64,000 nt of DNA from JAGWRI01 sp963728785 (GTDB lineage: Bacteria; Gemmatimonadota; Gemmatimonadetes; Gemmatimonadales; Gemmatimonadaceae). This document shows, piece by piece, positions 8,360 through 17,540 of this stretch. The stretch spans positions 1,426,001 through 1,490,000 of the forward strand of contig CAVSKV010000002.1 of NCBI GenBank assembly GCA_963728785.1, given 5' to 3'. Both the position numbers and the translations under genes were made by a program. The notes below the pieces were generated by a model. It did not search any database. It was given only the letters and a program-made list of their open reading frames with translations, and was not told the DNA's origin. Within the stretch, counting starts at the first letter, position 1; every line of letters starts with the position of its first letter.

Positions 8360-8992
8360 TCAGCGTGGCGCGGCGAGCTGGACGAGAATGCTGTGGATGG
8401 CAGCAAGCTCTGCCGGTGGTGACGCCAAGAACACCTCGTTGCTAGAATCGACAAAAGCGTTGTAGGCTGCGACGGCGTTGGCGAACTGGGTGGCCGTGAG
8501 CGAGTTGAAAAACTGCAGATTCATCATGATACCCTTGGCCAGCAATCCGCGAAACGCCTCGACAGAGGCTTCAGCGTTCGCCACGGTCTCCGGGGAAGCA
8601 TTATGGGCGGTGAGCACACTCAGCAATTGGGTGGATGCCAGCCCGCTTTCGGAACCGCCGGACAGCACTTCGTAGAGCAGGTTCTGCGTCGCCGGGGGTG
8701 GGACAAAGCCCTGATCGGTGGCGAAGGTTTGGCTGCTCAACTGTGCGTTGATGCGAGCAGCCGATCGTTGAAATGCAGTGGCGATCTGCGGCGTGATAAA
8801 GGTGATGACGCGTACAGTTCCGCTCAACGAGACGCTGAACACCGGGCTTACGATACTGCTCGAGGTGATTGAAATCCCGGTTACATCGGACTGATTCGCC
8901 ACTTGGGCCGCTGCGGCCAGAGCCGTCAAGGGCAAAAGGGCGGCCGCCGCGAGGGCAAGGTGCATTCGCCTATGGAGTTCGGAATACGCCAT
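8360..8992 (-). CDS. Secreted protein of unknown function, 210 aa
   Basis: The ATG at 8992 follows GGAGG with a six-base spacer. Residues 1-29 look like a signal peptide (LALAAAALLPLTALAAAAQ). The mature part is rich in Ala, Ser, Thr and small hydrophobic residues, with no cysteines in the visible core, and reads as mostly helical in its second half. The family is not recognised. The start lies inside the end of the next upstream gene (23-bp overlap), so the two are co-translated. Together they interrupt the exopolysaccharide locus on the opposite strand. Confidence 0.65.
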   Translation of the reverse strand: MAYSELHRRMHLALAAAALLPLTALAAAAQVANQSDVTGISITSSSIVSPVFSVSLSGTVRVITFITPQIATAFQRSAARINAQLSSQTFATDQGFVPPPATQNLLYEVLSGGSESGLASTQLLSVLTAHNASPETVANAEASVEAFRGLLAKGIMMNLQFFNSLTATQFANAVAAYNAFVDSSNEVFLASPPAELAAIHSILVQLAAPR

Positions 8993-9902
8993 TGAGGTCC
9001 TCCGGAGAGAGCGTGCGGCCGTCTCGTCGCGCATTGAACCCGTATCCGATGCTCATGATGAAGCGGGGCCCGTTGCCGGCTCGTCTGGTGAGGTCAGCCA
9101 CACCGATGGAGCCGACGATGCCAAGGTCGAGAAATGGCGTGACCGTGAAGCCGGCATCGAGATCCTGACCGGTCCAGTCAGCGGTGGCCGCGACGGTAGA
9201 GATGATACGGAGTCCGACTCCGCCGAAGACGCCAATTGCGTCACGGTGATCGAGGACGTCGGTCTCCGAGCGAAATCGTCCAGTGCCGATCCCCAAAGAC
9301 GTGCTGAGAACCCCCAAAGCCGCATCATAACCGCTGCGCAAAGGAAACACGTGCCCGACTAATCCATAGACGCTCGTTCCGCCGTCTACGTGGCCCCACG
9401 TGAGGGCATTCTCGATACCGACGGCGTAAAGCAGCATGTGCTGCGGGTCGCGGTGATGCAGCTTGAAACTCACACCTCCGATCGTCATCGGCCCGTGGGT
9501 AACGGAGGAGAACGATGTCACCGCCGTCTCGAGTGCGATACCGCCCTCCGGATCGCCGAATCCCGTGCCAGCGCCGAAGCCACCGTCGGGCCGGCTCGTA
9601 TAGCGTGTACGCTCCTGATATCCAACGCCGAAGAAATAGTCACGGCTTCCCGCACCAGAGGGAGACGGGGAACCGAAGCTGCTTCCGGGTGCGCCGAAGA
9701 AAGTGGCGACCGTGATCTGGCGGATGGGAGCGGGGGGAACGTGAAAGAGTCTGCGCAGGGAATCGAGGCGCCTAGTTATACGGGGGGTGGTGGGAACCTG
9801 CGCGCGAGCTTGCGCGGCGCCTCCCGCGAGCGCGAATGCGCCGAGCACGGCAATGGCGAGAATGCGGAGAGAACCCGTCCGTCCGACTTGGATGTAAGCC
9901 AT
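8970..9902 (-). CDS. Secreted, probable outer-membrane beta-barrel protein, 310 aa, unknown
   Basis: Residues 1-35 form a signal peptide ending ARAQ. The rest alternates short amphipathic strands with Gly/Ser/Asp turns (for example DYFFGVGYQERTRY, GIALETAVTSF, GFTVTPFLDLGIVGSIGVADL) and closes with RFIMSIGYGFNARR, which looks like an outer-membrane barrel. The family is not recognised. The last residue is a proline rather than the usual terminal aromatic. It overlaps the downstream secreted gene by 23 bp and is divergent from the glycosyltransferase operon, sharing the 222-bp intergenic region with it. Confidence 0.65.
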   Translation of the reverse strand: MAYIQVGRTGSLRILAIAVLGAFALAGGAAQARAQVPTTPRITRRLDSLRRLFHVPPAPIRQITVATFFGAPGSSFGSPSPSGAGSRDYFFGVGYQERTRYTSRPDGGFGAGTGFGDPEGGIALETAVTSFSSVTHGPMTIGGVSFKLHHRDPQHMLLYAVGIENALTWGHVDGGTSVYGLVGHVFPLRSGYDAALGVLSTSLGIGTGRFRSETDVLDHRDAIGVFGGVGLRIISTVAATADWTGQDLDAGFTVTPFLDLGIVGSIGVADLTRRAGNGPRFIMSIGYGFNARRDGRTLSPEDLNGVFRTP

Positions 9903-10124
9903 CTGACCATAAGATAAGTGGCGCCGGATAGACCGGTAACATGACCGGGTGTATTGGCTCTAAACGGCAGCGGACATTATATCTTTGATCCCTAGGCCGA
10001 GCCGAATCGTCTTCGGCTTGGAGGCGGAGGAACAGCGGGCGAGAGAAGGAAACGTTTGTTTTTCTCAAATTGATCCCTGTACTTCTTGGGATTGCGGAAA
10101 TTCTTGGTCTGCCGACCGGGGCGC
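9903..10124. promoter_or_regulatory. Divergent intergenic region upstream of the exopolysaccharide operon
   Basis: The 222 bp between the divergent secreted-protein gene and the first glycosyltransferase must carry promoters for both. An AT-rich patch (ACATTATATCTTTGAT, about 9974-9989) is the best -10 region. A 7-bp stem hairpin AGCCGAA-TCGTC-TTCGGCT (10000-10018) lies in the presumed leader of the glycosyltransferase operon and could be an RNA structure. No JUMPstart-like element was recognised. Confidence 0.4.
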
Positions 10125-11360
10125 GTGCGTATCGTCTATCTCAGTGGAACCGGCCAGCTCGGTGGGGCCGAACGGTGTCTGCTCGACGTGATGCAGAGCC
10201 TACGCGAGGCTGAACCTTCGTGGACGCTCGCGCTCGTCGCTTCACGTGGCGGCCCACTCATCGATGCCGTACGGGCGCTCGGCTGTTCGGCAGAAGTCGT
10301 GCCGATTCCGAACCGTATCGGCGCCCTAGGGGACTCCGCCGCAGGCGGACATCCGACCCAACTCGTGGGGCTTGGCGTGCGGGCGATGACGGCGTTACCG
10401 AGCATGGGGGGATACCGGCGGCGGTTGAGAGACGCGACCTCCGCACTGCGTCCGGACGTCGTGCACACGAACGGGTACAAGATGCACATCATGGGTACCT
10501 GGAGCCGTCCTCCATCAGCCGCTCTGGTATGGCATCTTCATGACTACGTCTCGTCCCGCCCATTCATGGCGCGCGCGATGGATCTGCTCTCACGTCAATG
10601 CGACGCGGGCATTGCGGTTTCGGAAAGCGTTGCACGCGACGTTGCACGTATCTGGCATGGCCGCATGCCAGTTGCGGTTGTGCTGAACGGCGTCGATCTG
10701 CGGGTGTTCTCGCCCGACGGTCCGCGGGCTGCCCTTGATTCCCTTGCTGGGCTGGCGCCGGCGCCGGCCGGTACGATCCGGGTCGGGCTTGTAGCCACGT
10801 TGGGGCGGTTCAAGGGCCACGATGTGTTTCTGCGGGCGATTGCCCGGTTGCCCAAAGCTCTGCCGCTTCGTGCGTACGTGGTGAGCGGATCTCTTTATGA
10901 AACGCGTGACAGCGAATTTTCGCTGGACTCGCTGCGAAATTTGGCTGGCAAGTTAGGCGTGGCCGATCGAGTGGCGTTCACCGGATTTGTGGCGGAACCC
11001 GCCTGTGCGATGCGGTCGCTGGATGTGGTCGTGCATGCGACGACGGTGCCTGAACCATTCGGTCTTGTAATTGCGGAAGGGATGGCGTGCGGGAGTGCCG
11101 TGATCGCGAGCGCCGCTGGCGGGGCGGCCGAGTTCGTACAACCGGGTACAGATGCGCTGACGCACCGACCAGGAGACGTAGATGGACTGGCGGCGGCGAT
11201 CGAGCGTCTGACGACTGATGCGACGCTCAGGGCTCGGCTGGGTGCGGCGGGCCGACGCACGGCGGAGCGGCGTTTCAACCGTGCGCGACTCGGTGGGGAG
11301 ATCGCCCCCATCTACCGCGCGGCGATTAATCGACGATCGGCCGAGGGTCGAGGCCAATGA
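10125..11360 (+). CDS. Glycosyltransferase family 4 (GT-B), first gene of the long EPS operon
   Basis: 411 residues from the GTG at 10125, which begins the conserved first beta-strand (RIVYLSGTGQLGGAE); an in-frame TTG at 10086 is possible but adds 13 unlikely residues. The C-terminal nucleotide-sugar domain contains EPFGLVIAEGMACG near residue 310, the E-x7-E motif of retaining GT4 enzymes, and a GAAEFVQPG loop. It should act at the cytosolic face, adding a sugar from a nucleotide donor to a lipid-linked glycan. Donor and linkage cannot be assigned. Its stop overlaps the next start as ATGA. Confidence 0.85.
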   Translation: MRIVYLSGTGQLGGAERCLLDVMQSLREAEPSWTLALVASRGGPLIDAVRALGCSAEVVPIPNRIGALGDSAAGGHPTQLVGLGVRAMTALPSMGGYRRRLRDATSALRPDVVHTNGYKMHIMGTWSRPPSAALVWHLHDYVSSRPFMARAMDLLSRQCDAGIAVSESVARDVARIWHGRMPVAVVLNGVDLRVFSPDGPRAALDSLAGLAPAPAGTIRVGLVATLGRFKGHDVFLRAIARLPKALPLRAYVVSGSLYETRDSEFSLDSLRNLAGKLGVADRVAFTGFVAEPACAMRSLDVVVHATTVPEPFGLVIAEGMACGSAVIASAAGGAAEFVQPGTDALTHRPGDVDGLAAAIERLTTDATLRARLGAAGRRTAERRFNRARLGGEIAPIYRAAINRRSAEGRGQ

Positions 11361-12484
11361 AGCTGCTTCACGTGTACAGCGGCAATTTGTACGGTGGCGT
11401 GGAGGCGATGCTTGGAGTCCTTGCCCGCGAGCGTGCGGCGTGTCCCGCATTGAAACCGGAATTTGCGCTTTGCTTCGACGGGCGGCTGGCTCGCGAACTT
11501 CGCGCTTGCGGCGTCACAGTGCACCTGCTCGGTGCGGTGCGCGCAAGCCGGCCCGCGACCGTGTTGCGCGCACGGTGGGTACTACGCGCGCTGCTTCGCG
11601 ATTTGCAGCCGGACTTCGTGATGTGCCATTCGTCCTGGTCCTACTCGATCTTTTCGCCGACAGCACGTAGGGCGGGATATCCGGTGGGCTTCTGGTTGCA
11701 CGATGCGGTGCGTGGAAGTCACTGGACCGAGCGATGGGCGCGGTTGCGAAAGCCCGACATGGTGATCTACAACAGTGCGTTCACTGGGCGAACGGTGGAC
11801 AACGTGTTTCCACGCGCGCGCGCGGAACTGATACACTGCCCGGTATCGCCGCCGCGCGCCACGGAGAGGCACGCCCGAGAAGCCGTCCGAAGGGACCTGG
11901 GTGCGCCCCTAGACGCAGTGGTGATCGTGCAGGTGGGCCGACTCGAGCGGTGGAAGGGGCATGCGTTGTTGCTTCACGCGCTGGGCTTTCTAGGGGAACT
12001 TCCGGGGTGGGAGTGCTGGATTATAGGCGGGGCGCAGCGAGCGGCAGAGCGGGCGTACGAGGCGCAACTGCGCACGCTCGCCGTGTCGCGCGGGGTCCGG
12101 GCGCGTGTTCGCTTTCTTGGCGAGCGCGACGACGTAGAACGCGTGTTGTCAGCGGCGGACATCTTTTGCCAGCCCAACGCGCAAGCCGAACCGTTCGGGG
12201 TGGCGATCATCGAGGCGCTCTATGCCGGGTTGCCGGTAGTCGCCACCGACATGGGTGGTCCGACAGAGATTCTGGAAGGCCAGGGATGTGGTATGCTGGT
12301 GCCGCCGCGACAGCCACATGCGATGGCTGATGCACTGCGCCTGCTTGTGAAGGATCCGGATCGGCGACGAACGATGAGCGCATCGGGACCAGCGCGCGCA
12401 AGTGAACTCTGCGATCCGGGAGCACGCCTCATACAGCTGCGGGATGTGTTCGCCCGGGTGCTGACGGACCGGAAGAAAGAGTGA
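11357..12484 (+). CDS. Glycosyltransferase family 4
   Basis: 375 residues. The N-terminal Rossmann half begins MKLLHVYSGNLYGGVE. The C-terminal half has VQVGRLERWKGHALLLHAL (about 195-213) and the donor motif EPFGVAIIEALYAGLPVV near residue 278, followed by TDMGGPTEIL. Retaining GT-B enzyme of repeat-unit assembly, specificity unknown. ATGA overlap at the start and GTGA overlap with the methyltransferase at the end. Confidence 0.85.
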   Translation: MKLLHVYSGNLYGGVEAMLGVLARERAACPALKPEFALCFDGRLARELRACGVTVHLLGAVRASRPATVLRARWVLRALLRDLQPDFVMCHSSWSYSIFSPTARRAGYPVGFWLHDAVRGSHWTERWARLRKPDMVIYNSAFTGRTVDNVFPRARAELIHCPVSPPRATERHAREAVRRDLGAPLDAVVIVQVGRLERWKGHALLLHALGFLGELPGWECWIIGGAQRAAERAYEAQLRTLAVSRGVRARVRFLGERDDVERVLSAADIFCQPNAQAEPFGVAIIEALYAGLPVVATDMGGPTEILEGQGCGMLVPPRQPHAMADALRLLVKDPDRRRTMSASGPARASELCDPGARLIQLRDVFARVLTDRKKE

Positions 12485-13161
12485 CTGGCATGCCGGGGGT
12501 GTTGAATACGCGGGCGCGTCAGTCGCGCGGCATGAGTAGTGATGCGATTTATGCGATGGTAGAAGCATTGATCGCCGAGCACCACCCGGGTGGCGGGCTA
12601 TTGGTGGATGTAGGGTGCGGCACGGGTACGCTGTGGCGTCGCATGCGCCGTTTGTTCGCACGCGGCGTCGGCGTTGACGCGGTTCGGTACGATGGACTGG
12701 AGCCCGACATGGAGTTCGTGGTGCACGATCTTGACCAGCCGACGATACCGCTGACGGCCAACAGCGCGCAGGTCGTAACCGCGGTGGAGACAATCGAACA
12801 CCTCGAGAATCCGTGGGCGTTCGGACGGGAGCTGGCGCGGCTGGCAGCGCCCGGGGGGTGGGTAGTGGTGACGACGCCCAATCAGTTGAGCGTGCTCAGC
12901 AAGGCGACACTGGTCCTGAAGAATGTATTCAACGCATTTCAACCATCGTCGTACCCAGCTCACCGAACAGCGCTTCTGGAGATCGACCTTCGGCGGGTGA
13001 TGGAGGAAGCGGGGCTGGAGCAAACGGTGGTGCGGTACAGTGGAGAGGGCCGCTGGCCGCTGAGCGGCGCACACTATCCGCGAATTGGAGGGAAGTGGTG
13101 GCCGCGTGGGTGCTCTGACAACCTGGCGATCATAGCGCGGAAGCCGGTGGCAAGTCGATGA
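12481..13161 (+). CDS. Class I SAM-dependent methyltransferase
   Basis: 226 residues from GTG 12481. Motif I is LLVDVGCGTG (about 39-48). The acidic loop EPDMEFVVHDLD and the ETIEHLENPWAF and GGWVVVTTPN strands follow in the order of UbiE/Methyltransf_11-type enzymes. Surrounded by glycosyltransferases, it probably methylates a sugar hydroxyl or capping residue of the polysaccharide. Substrate unproven. Confidence 0.8.
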   Translation: MTGMPGVLNTRARQSRGMSSDAIYAMVEALIAEHHPGGGLLVDVGCGTGTLWRRMRRLFARGVGVDAVRYDGLEPDMEFVVHDLDQPTIPLTANSAQVVTAVETIEHLENPWAFGRELARLAAPGGWVVVTTPNQLSVLSKATLVLKNVFNAFQPSSYPAHRTALLEIDLRRVMEEAGLEQTVVRYSGEGRWPLSGAHYPRIGGKWWPRGCSDNLAIIARKPVASR

Positions 13162-14546
13162 CGGCGGCGACGCTATCGTCGGCTCTAGGGCAATCGCCGC
13201 CCGAGGCGTTGACCCCGGCCGAGCGGGAGGCTGACTATTGGATTCGGTGGTTCATCATCATCGAAGTCGTCTCGCAGCTAGCGATCATCAGCCCGCTGGG
13301 ATCGGCCCGGACACTGATCCGAATGGCCGCGTTCGGGAGCAGTCTGGTATTCCTGCTCATGGTCCGCGGAAAGTCACCGTCATATCCAGCGCGCACGGCG
13401 GCGATCATCGCTCTCGTCGTGTTGGGGCTCGCGGTGGTCAATCCGACGGCAGCTGCGCTGCCCGCCGCACTGGCCCAATGGGGTCTCTATCTGGCAGTGC
13501 TGGCGCCGTTGTTCTGGGTGCCGCGGTTGACCGTTACCGTGCGAACGCTCGGCACCGTGCTCGTAATCCTCTGGGTGTTTCACAGCGTGGGCTCGATCGT
13601 TGGCGTACTGCAGGTGTATTTTCCCGGCCGTTTGCAGCCCAACGTATCTCCCGTGATCCTGTCCCTGGGGAAGGGCTATGCTGAAAGCCTTAAGATCACG
13701 ACGTCGGGTGGCGTGCGGGTCTTCCGTCCGATGGGACTGACCGACGTTCCGGGTGGCGCAGGCAGCTCGGGCTTCTACGCCGTAGTCCTGGGGATCGGGA
13801 TGTACTTCACCGTCAAACGCCGGTGGCTGTCAGTCGCCGCGATCGGGACGGTGCTGTTGGGGCTGATGTGCCTCTATCTATCGCAAATACGGGCGCTGTT
13901 GGTGATCACGGGGATCAGCATCGTCGCCGTGACCGCGATCCTGGTTGTGCGGCGCGACTACAAACGGCTTCGCGGGTTCAGCGTGGTGTTGTTGCTCGTG
14001 GTCGCCGTGAGTTTCCGGAGTGCCGTGTCGCTGGCGCGCCAGAGCGTGGAGCAGCGCGTAGGTTCGCTGGCGGCGGGGACGCCGGGACAGGTATACGAGC
14101 AAAACCGCGGGCAATTTCTCAGCCGGGCATTCGACGAACTGCTCCCGGAGTACCCGCTGGGGGCGGGGATCGGGCGCTGGGGAATGATGAACAGCTATTT
14201 CGGGGATCCGCACGACCCCAATTCCAGTCTATGGGCGGAGATTCAATGGTCCGGCTGGGTGTACGATGGCGGAGCGCCGCTGATCCTCGCCTATGTTGCC
14301 GCGTTGGTGATGACGCTGTGGACGACGTTGCAGATCGCCCGATGGCGATCTCGAGGCGACCACACGCTCTCGTTATGGGGGTCGGTAATCCTCGGCTATT
14401 CGGTCGGCACGTGCGCCCTGACTTTTTCGTATCCGGTGTTCCTTTCGCAGACCGGGATGGAGTTCTGGTTCCTGAACGCGGTAGTGTTTGCAGCGGCCCG
14501 CACGCAGGCGTGGCGCGACTATCGGCAAGGACGGCCTCTGGCGTGA
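13158..14546 (+). CDS. Wzy-like polysaccharide polymerase / O-antigen ligase family membrane protein
   Basis: 462 residues with about ten hydrophobic helices spread over the whole chain (for example 30-60, 75-95, 110-140, 200-260, 270-290, 375-400, 410-445) and a larger periplasmic loop around 290-370. That loop contains NRGQFLSRAFDELLPEYPLGAGIGRWG, written here as the block between residues 312 and 340, which resembles the large loop of Wzy_C/O-antigen ligase proteins (PF04932-type). It would polymerise undecaprenyl-linked repeat units in the periplasm. It is the only polymerase candidate in the locus. ATGA overlap upstream, GTGA overlap downstream. Confidence 0.75.
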   Translation: MTAATLSSALGQSPPEALTPAEREADYWIRWFIIIEVVSQLAIISPLGSARTLIRMAAFGSSLVFLLMVRGKSPSYPARTAAIIALVVLGLAVVNPTAAALPAALAQWGLYLAVLAPLFWVPRLTVTVRTLGTVLVILWVFHSVGSIVGVLQVYFPGRLQPNVSPVILSLGKGYAESLKITTSGGVRVFRPMGLTDVPGGAGSSGFYAVVLGIGMYFTVKRRWLSVAAIGTVLLGLMCLYLSQIRALLVITGISIVAVTAILVVRRDYKRLRGFSVVLLLVVAVSFRSAVSLARQSVEQRVGSLAAGTPGQVYEQNRGQFLSRAFDELLPEYPLGAGIGRWGMMNSYFGDPHDPNSSLWAEIQWSGWVYDGGAPLILAYVAALVMTLWTTLQIARWRSRGDHTLSLWGSVILGYSVGTCALTFSYPVFLSQTGMEFWFLNAVVFAAARTQAWRDYRQGRPLA

Positions 14547-15676
14547 CGCGTTATACCATAGTCACGGGGGACTTCGTCCGTACCGGCGGTATGGACGCGG
14601 CGAATTATCACCTGGCTTGCTACCTCGCGAGCGTCGGTCAGGACGTGCACCTGGTAGCGCACCGCGTGGATCCGCGTTTGCTGGAGATGCGCGGTGTAGT
14701 ATGGCACCGCGTGTCCAAGCCGCTGAATTCCTATCTACTGGGAGAGCCGCTGCTAGCGCGGATGGGAGCGCGTTGGGGGCGCTTGGGCGCCGGCACAGGA
14801 GGCCGGCTGATCGTCAACGGGGGCAACTGCATAGGTGAGGACACGAACTGGGTGCATTACGTACACGCGGCGCATCAGCCGGAGCCGGTGGCATCGATCG
14901 GGCGCCGTCTGCTCGGCTCGTGGACTCGCGGTCGTTTTCTCGCTGCGGAGCGGCAGGCGCTGCATCAGGCACGGCTCGTGATCGCGAACTCCAATCGCAC
15001 GGCAGACGACGTCGTAAACCGGCTGGGCGTTGCACGCAGCTTGGTGCGGACGGTGTACTACGGAACAGATGCCACGTTCCACCGGCCTCCCGACACCGCC
15101 GAGCGGGGCGCAGCCCGTGCCGCGCTCGGCTGGAGCGACGACCGGCCCGGGGTGGCATTCGTAGGGGCACTTGGCGATCGCCGGAAAGGATTCGATCTGT
15201 TGTTCAGCGCGTGGGAGGACTTGTGCCGCGATACTGCCTGGGATGCCCGGCTGGTGGTTGTCGGGGCGGGACGGGAGCTGCCAGCGTGGCGCACCCGGGC
15301 GGCAGCCGCAGGACTGGGTGACCGGATGCAGTTTCTTGGTTTCACGCACGACGTACGCGGTGCGTTGTGGGCGAGCGACGCAATCGTGGCGCCCGCCCGA
15401 TATGAGGCCTATGGACTGGCCGTACATGAAGCGGTTTGCTGCGGGCTGCCAGCCATCGTGTCCCCCCATGCTGGGGTGGCCGAGCGTCTGCATGGCTTGG
15501 AGCCCCTGCAGCCGACACGCCAGGATGATCCGGCGGCGCTGGCTTTGGTTCTGCGGCAGTGGCGGACTGATACGGCGACGTGGACGCGACAGGCAGCCGA
15601 ATTATCCCTGGAATTGCGCGCGTGGAGTTGGGACGATATGGCCGGGCAGATCAGACGTCTCATGGTGGCAGCGTGA
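14543..15676 (+). CDS. Glycosyltransferase family 4
   Basis: 377 residues from GTG 14543, which overlaps the polymerase stop as GTGA; the frame is open much further upstream (to 13823), but that part is a shadow of the polymerase gene. The N-terminal half begins with the YTIVTGDFVRTGGMD nucleotide-fold strand. The C-terminal half carries AFVGALGDRRKGFDLLF and RYEAYGLAVHEAVCCGLP, a variant of the E-x7-E donor-binding motif. Retaining GT-B enzyme, specificity unknown. Confidence 0.8.
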   Translation: MTRYTIVTGDFVRTGGMDAANYHLACYLASVGQDVHLVAHRVDPRLLEMRGVVWHRVSKPLNSYLLGEPLLARMGARWGRLGAGTGGRLIVNGGNCIGEDTNWVHYVHAAHQPEPVASIGRRLLGSWTRGRFLAAERQALHQARLVIANSNRTADDVVNRLGVARSLVRTVYYGTDATFHRPPDTAERGAARAALGWSDDRPGVAFVGALGDRRKGFDLLFSAWEDLCRDTAWDARLVVVGAGRELPAWRTRAAAAGLGDRMQFLGFTHDVRGALWASDAIVAPARYEAYGLAVHEAVCCGLPAIVSPHAGVAERLHGLEPLQPTRQDDPAALALVLRQWRTDTATWTRQAAELSLELRAWSWDDMAGQIRRLMVAA

Positions 15677-16629
15677 CGGCGGCAGATGCGAGGATGTTCA
15701 GGGCGTTGGAGACGTGTTGGATCTGTGGGGAGCGGGAGCTCCGTCCCATGCATGACGCGACTTTCGAGTTTTCGAACTACGTCCAGCAAGACCCCGCGCT
15801 CGCTGCATATTCAGGCCAACAGGTAGCGTTGGTGCGCTGCGTAGGCTGCGGATTCGGCCAACCGGCGGCGCTGCCGACGCTGGATGAGTATTTCGCGCGC
15901 ATGTACGACCAACGGTGGTCCGACGAATGGATGGCGCACGAGTACGCGAGCGCGTACAAGGACCTGATCTTTCAGACCGTGCTGCGACAACTGGCGCACC
16001 GGCTTCCAACCTCACGGCGGACGTTGCTTGATCTAGGCGCGCATGTGGGGCGGCTCCTGCGCCTGGCGCGCGAGGACGGATGGACGGCAGAAGGAGTAGA
16101 ACTGAATCCTCAAACCGCGGCATTCGCGGCGACAGCCACTGGACTGGTGGTGCATCAGGCCGACGCGCGGACGCTGGCCAGCGCCGGGCGGCGGTACGAT
16201 GCCGTGACATTCATTGATGTACTCGAGCACATTCCAGACCCCGTTTCGGTTCTTCGAACCGCCCGGCAGGTAATCGCTCCCCGGGGATGGATCGCGGTCA
16301 AGGTACCAAACGGGCCCGTGCAACTACGCAAGGAGTTGCTGCGGGCGCGGATCGGCGTCGGCTACCGGGCAACCGTGGCGGACAATCTGGTACACGTGAA
16401 TCACTTTTCCCCGCAGGCGCTGGCGCTCGCGCTGACGCGGGCGGGCTTCACGGATATAGACGTTGTGACGGCGGCACCGGAGATCGTGCAACGCGGCGAT
16501 GCGAGCGCCGTGCGCCAAATCGCCATGAACGCCTTCCGCCGGACCGCATATGCCGCATCGCGGCTCATACCGGGTGGAGCACGCACGCCGCTGGCGCTTC
16601 ACCTCCAGGCCTATGCGCGCGCACCATGA
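15673..16629 (+). CDS. SAM-dependent methyltransferase with N-terminal four-cysteine domain
   Basis: 318 residues from GTG 15673 (GTGA overlap). The N-terminal 60 residues carry Cys15-x2-Cys18 and Cys56-x2-Cys59, like the zinc-binding domain found in front of several sugar C- and O-methyltransferases. The catalytic domain follows with LLDLGAHVGRLLRLA (motif I, about 116-130), VTFIDVLEHIPDP and WIAVKVPNG. It probably methylates a nucleotide-sugar or glycan intermediate. The frame opens further upstream to 15580, but the overlap rule of this operon and the cysteine domain favour 15673. Confidence 0.75.
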   Translation: MTAADARMFRALETCWICGERELRPMHDATFEFSNYVQQDPALAAYSGQQVALVRCVGCGFGQPAALPTLDEYFARMYDQRWSDEWMAHEYASAYKDLIFQTVLRQLAHRLPTSRRTLLDLGAHVGRLLRLAREDGWTAEGVELNPQTAAFAATATGLVVHQADARTLASAGRRYDAVTFIDVLEHIPDPVSVLRTARQVIAPRGWIAVKVPNGPVQLRKELLRARIGVGYRATVADNLVHVNHFSPQALALALTRAGFTDIDVVTAAPEIVQRGDASAVRQIAMNAFRRTAYAASRLIPGGARTPLALHLQAYARAP

Positions 16630-17540
16630 CGGAGACGCCCACCGCAATTCCGCAACTGTCGGTGATCGTCGCCACACACGACAACCAGCCCGCGCTGGCA
16701 CGCTGCCTCGAGAGTTGGCGACGGTTTGCATCGCACGCCCCTCTGGAGTTGCTGGTCGTGGAGGACGGATGCATGGATGGTACTCCGCAGTACCTCCGCG
16801 AGTTCACGACAGCCGGTGGGTGGGGGACGATCGCCGTGCGGGTGCTGCACGAAGACAATACGCATGAGTTGATGTGTACGAACCGCGGGTTTCGCGAGGC
16901 ACGTGCCCCGCTCATCATGAGTTGGCATGACGATATGTTCCTCCAGGCAGGGTGGTTCGTAGCCGAATTATTGGCCACGTTCGAGGCGTATCCAGAACTC
17001 GGGTTGGTGAGCCTGAGCCGCGGTCTGCGCTGCCTGCCGTTCGACGCTCCCGTGCGAACGTTCGAGGATTCGATCGATTGGCATCGAGTACAGAGCACGA
17101 TCGGCGCGGCACCATTCAACTGGCTTCGCCTGACCGAAGTCGATGCGGTAATGCGTCCCTGGGTCGTGCGGCGCGTGTGTTTGGATCAAGTAGGGCCGCT
17201 GGACGAGGCGTTCCGTCCCACCGAATGGGACGAAGCTGATCTCTGCTATCGGATCCGGGGCGCGGGTTGGAAGATCGCGACGCACGGTTACGAGCGAGAT
17301 GGAGCCTATCACCATCTGCTCAGCGCGACGCTCAACCGCACGCCTTCTACGACGCGGCGGACCGTAGCGTTGCGCAACGCACAACTCTTCTTCGGGCGAT
17401 GGCGGGAGACGATCCTCAGGGAGGACGGACGGCCCTACGCAACATGGCACCGCCGGGCACATATCGCCGGCTGGCTGGCGACGCTGTGCGCCGCGGCACG
17501 CGAGGCAGGCCGGCGCCTTACGGGCCGGCGGCACAGATGA
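16626..17540 (+). CDS. Glycosyltransferase family 2 (GT-A)
   Basis: 304 residues. N-terminal GT-A signature LSVIVATHDNQPALARCLESW (starting at residue 11), VVEDGCMDGTP, and the metal/nucleotide site MSWHDDMF (a DxD-like HDD). EWDEADLCYRIRGAGW is the acceptor-side ED-like motif typical of inverting GT2 rhamnosyl- and hexosyltransferases. ATGA overlap with both neighbours; the frame open to 16287 is a shadow of the methyltransferase. Confidence 0.85.
   Translation: MTETPTAIPQLSVIVATHDNQPALARCLESWRRFASHAPLELLVVEDGCMDGTPQYLREFTTAGGWGTIAVRVLHEDNTHELMCTNRGFREARAPLIMSWHDDMFLQAGWFVAELLATFEAYPELGLVSLSRGLRCLPFDAPVRTFEDSIDWHRVQSTIGAAPFNWLRLTEVDAVMRPWVVRRVCLDQVGPLDEAFRPTEWDEADLCYRIRGAGWKIATHGYERDGAYHHLLSATLNRTPSTTRRTVALRNAQLFFGRWRETILREDGRPYATWHRRAHIAGWLATLCAAAREAGRRLTGRRHR

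Noticed and set aside
13823..14542. Upstream extension of the glycosyltransferase at 14543
   Set aside because: It lies inside the polymerase gene in another frame; the GTG at 14543 gives the same overlap as its neighbours.
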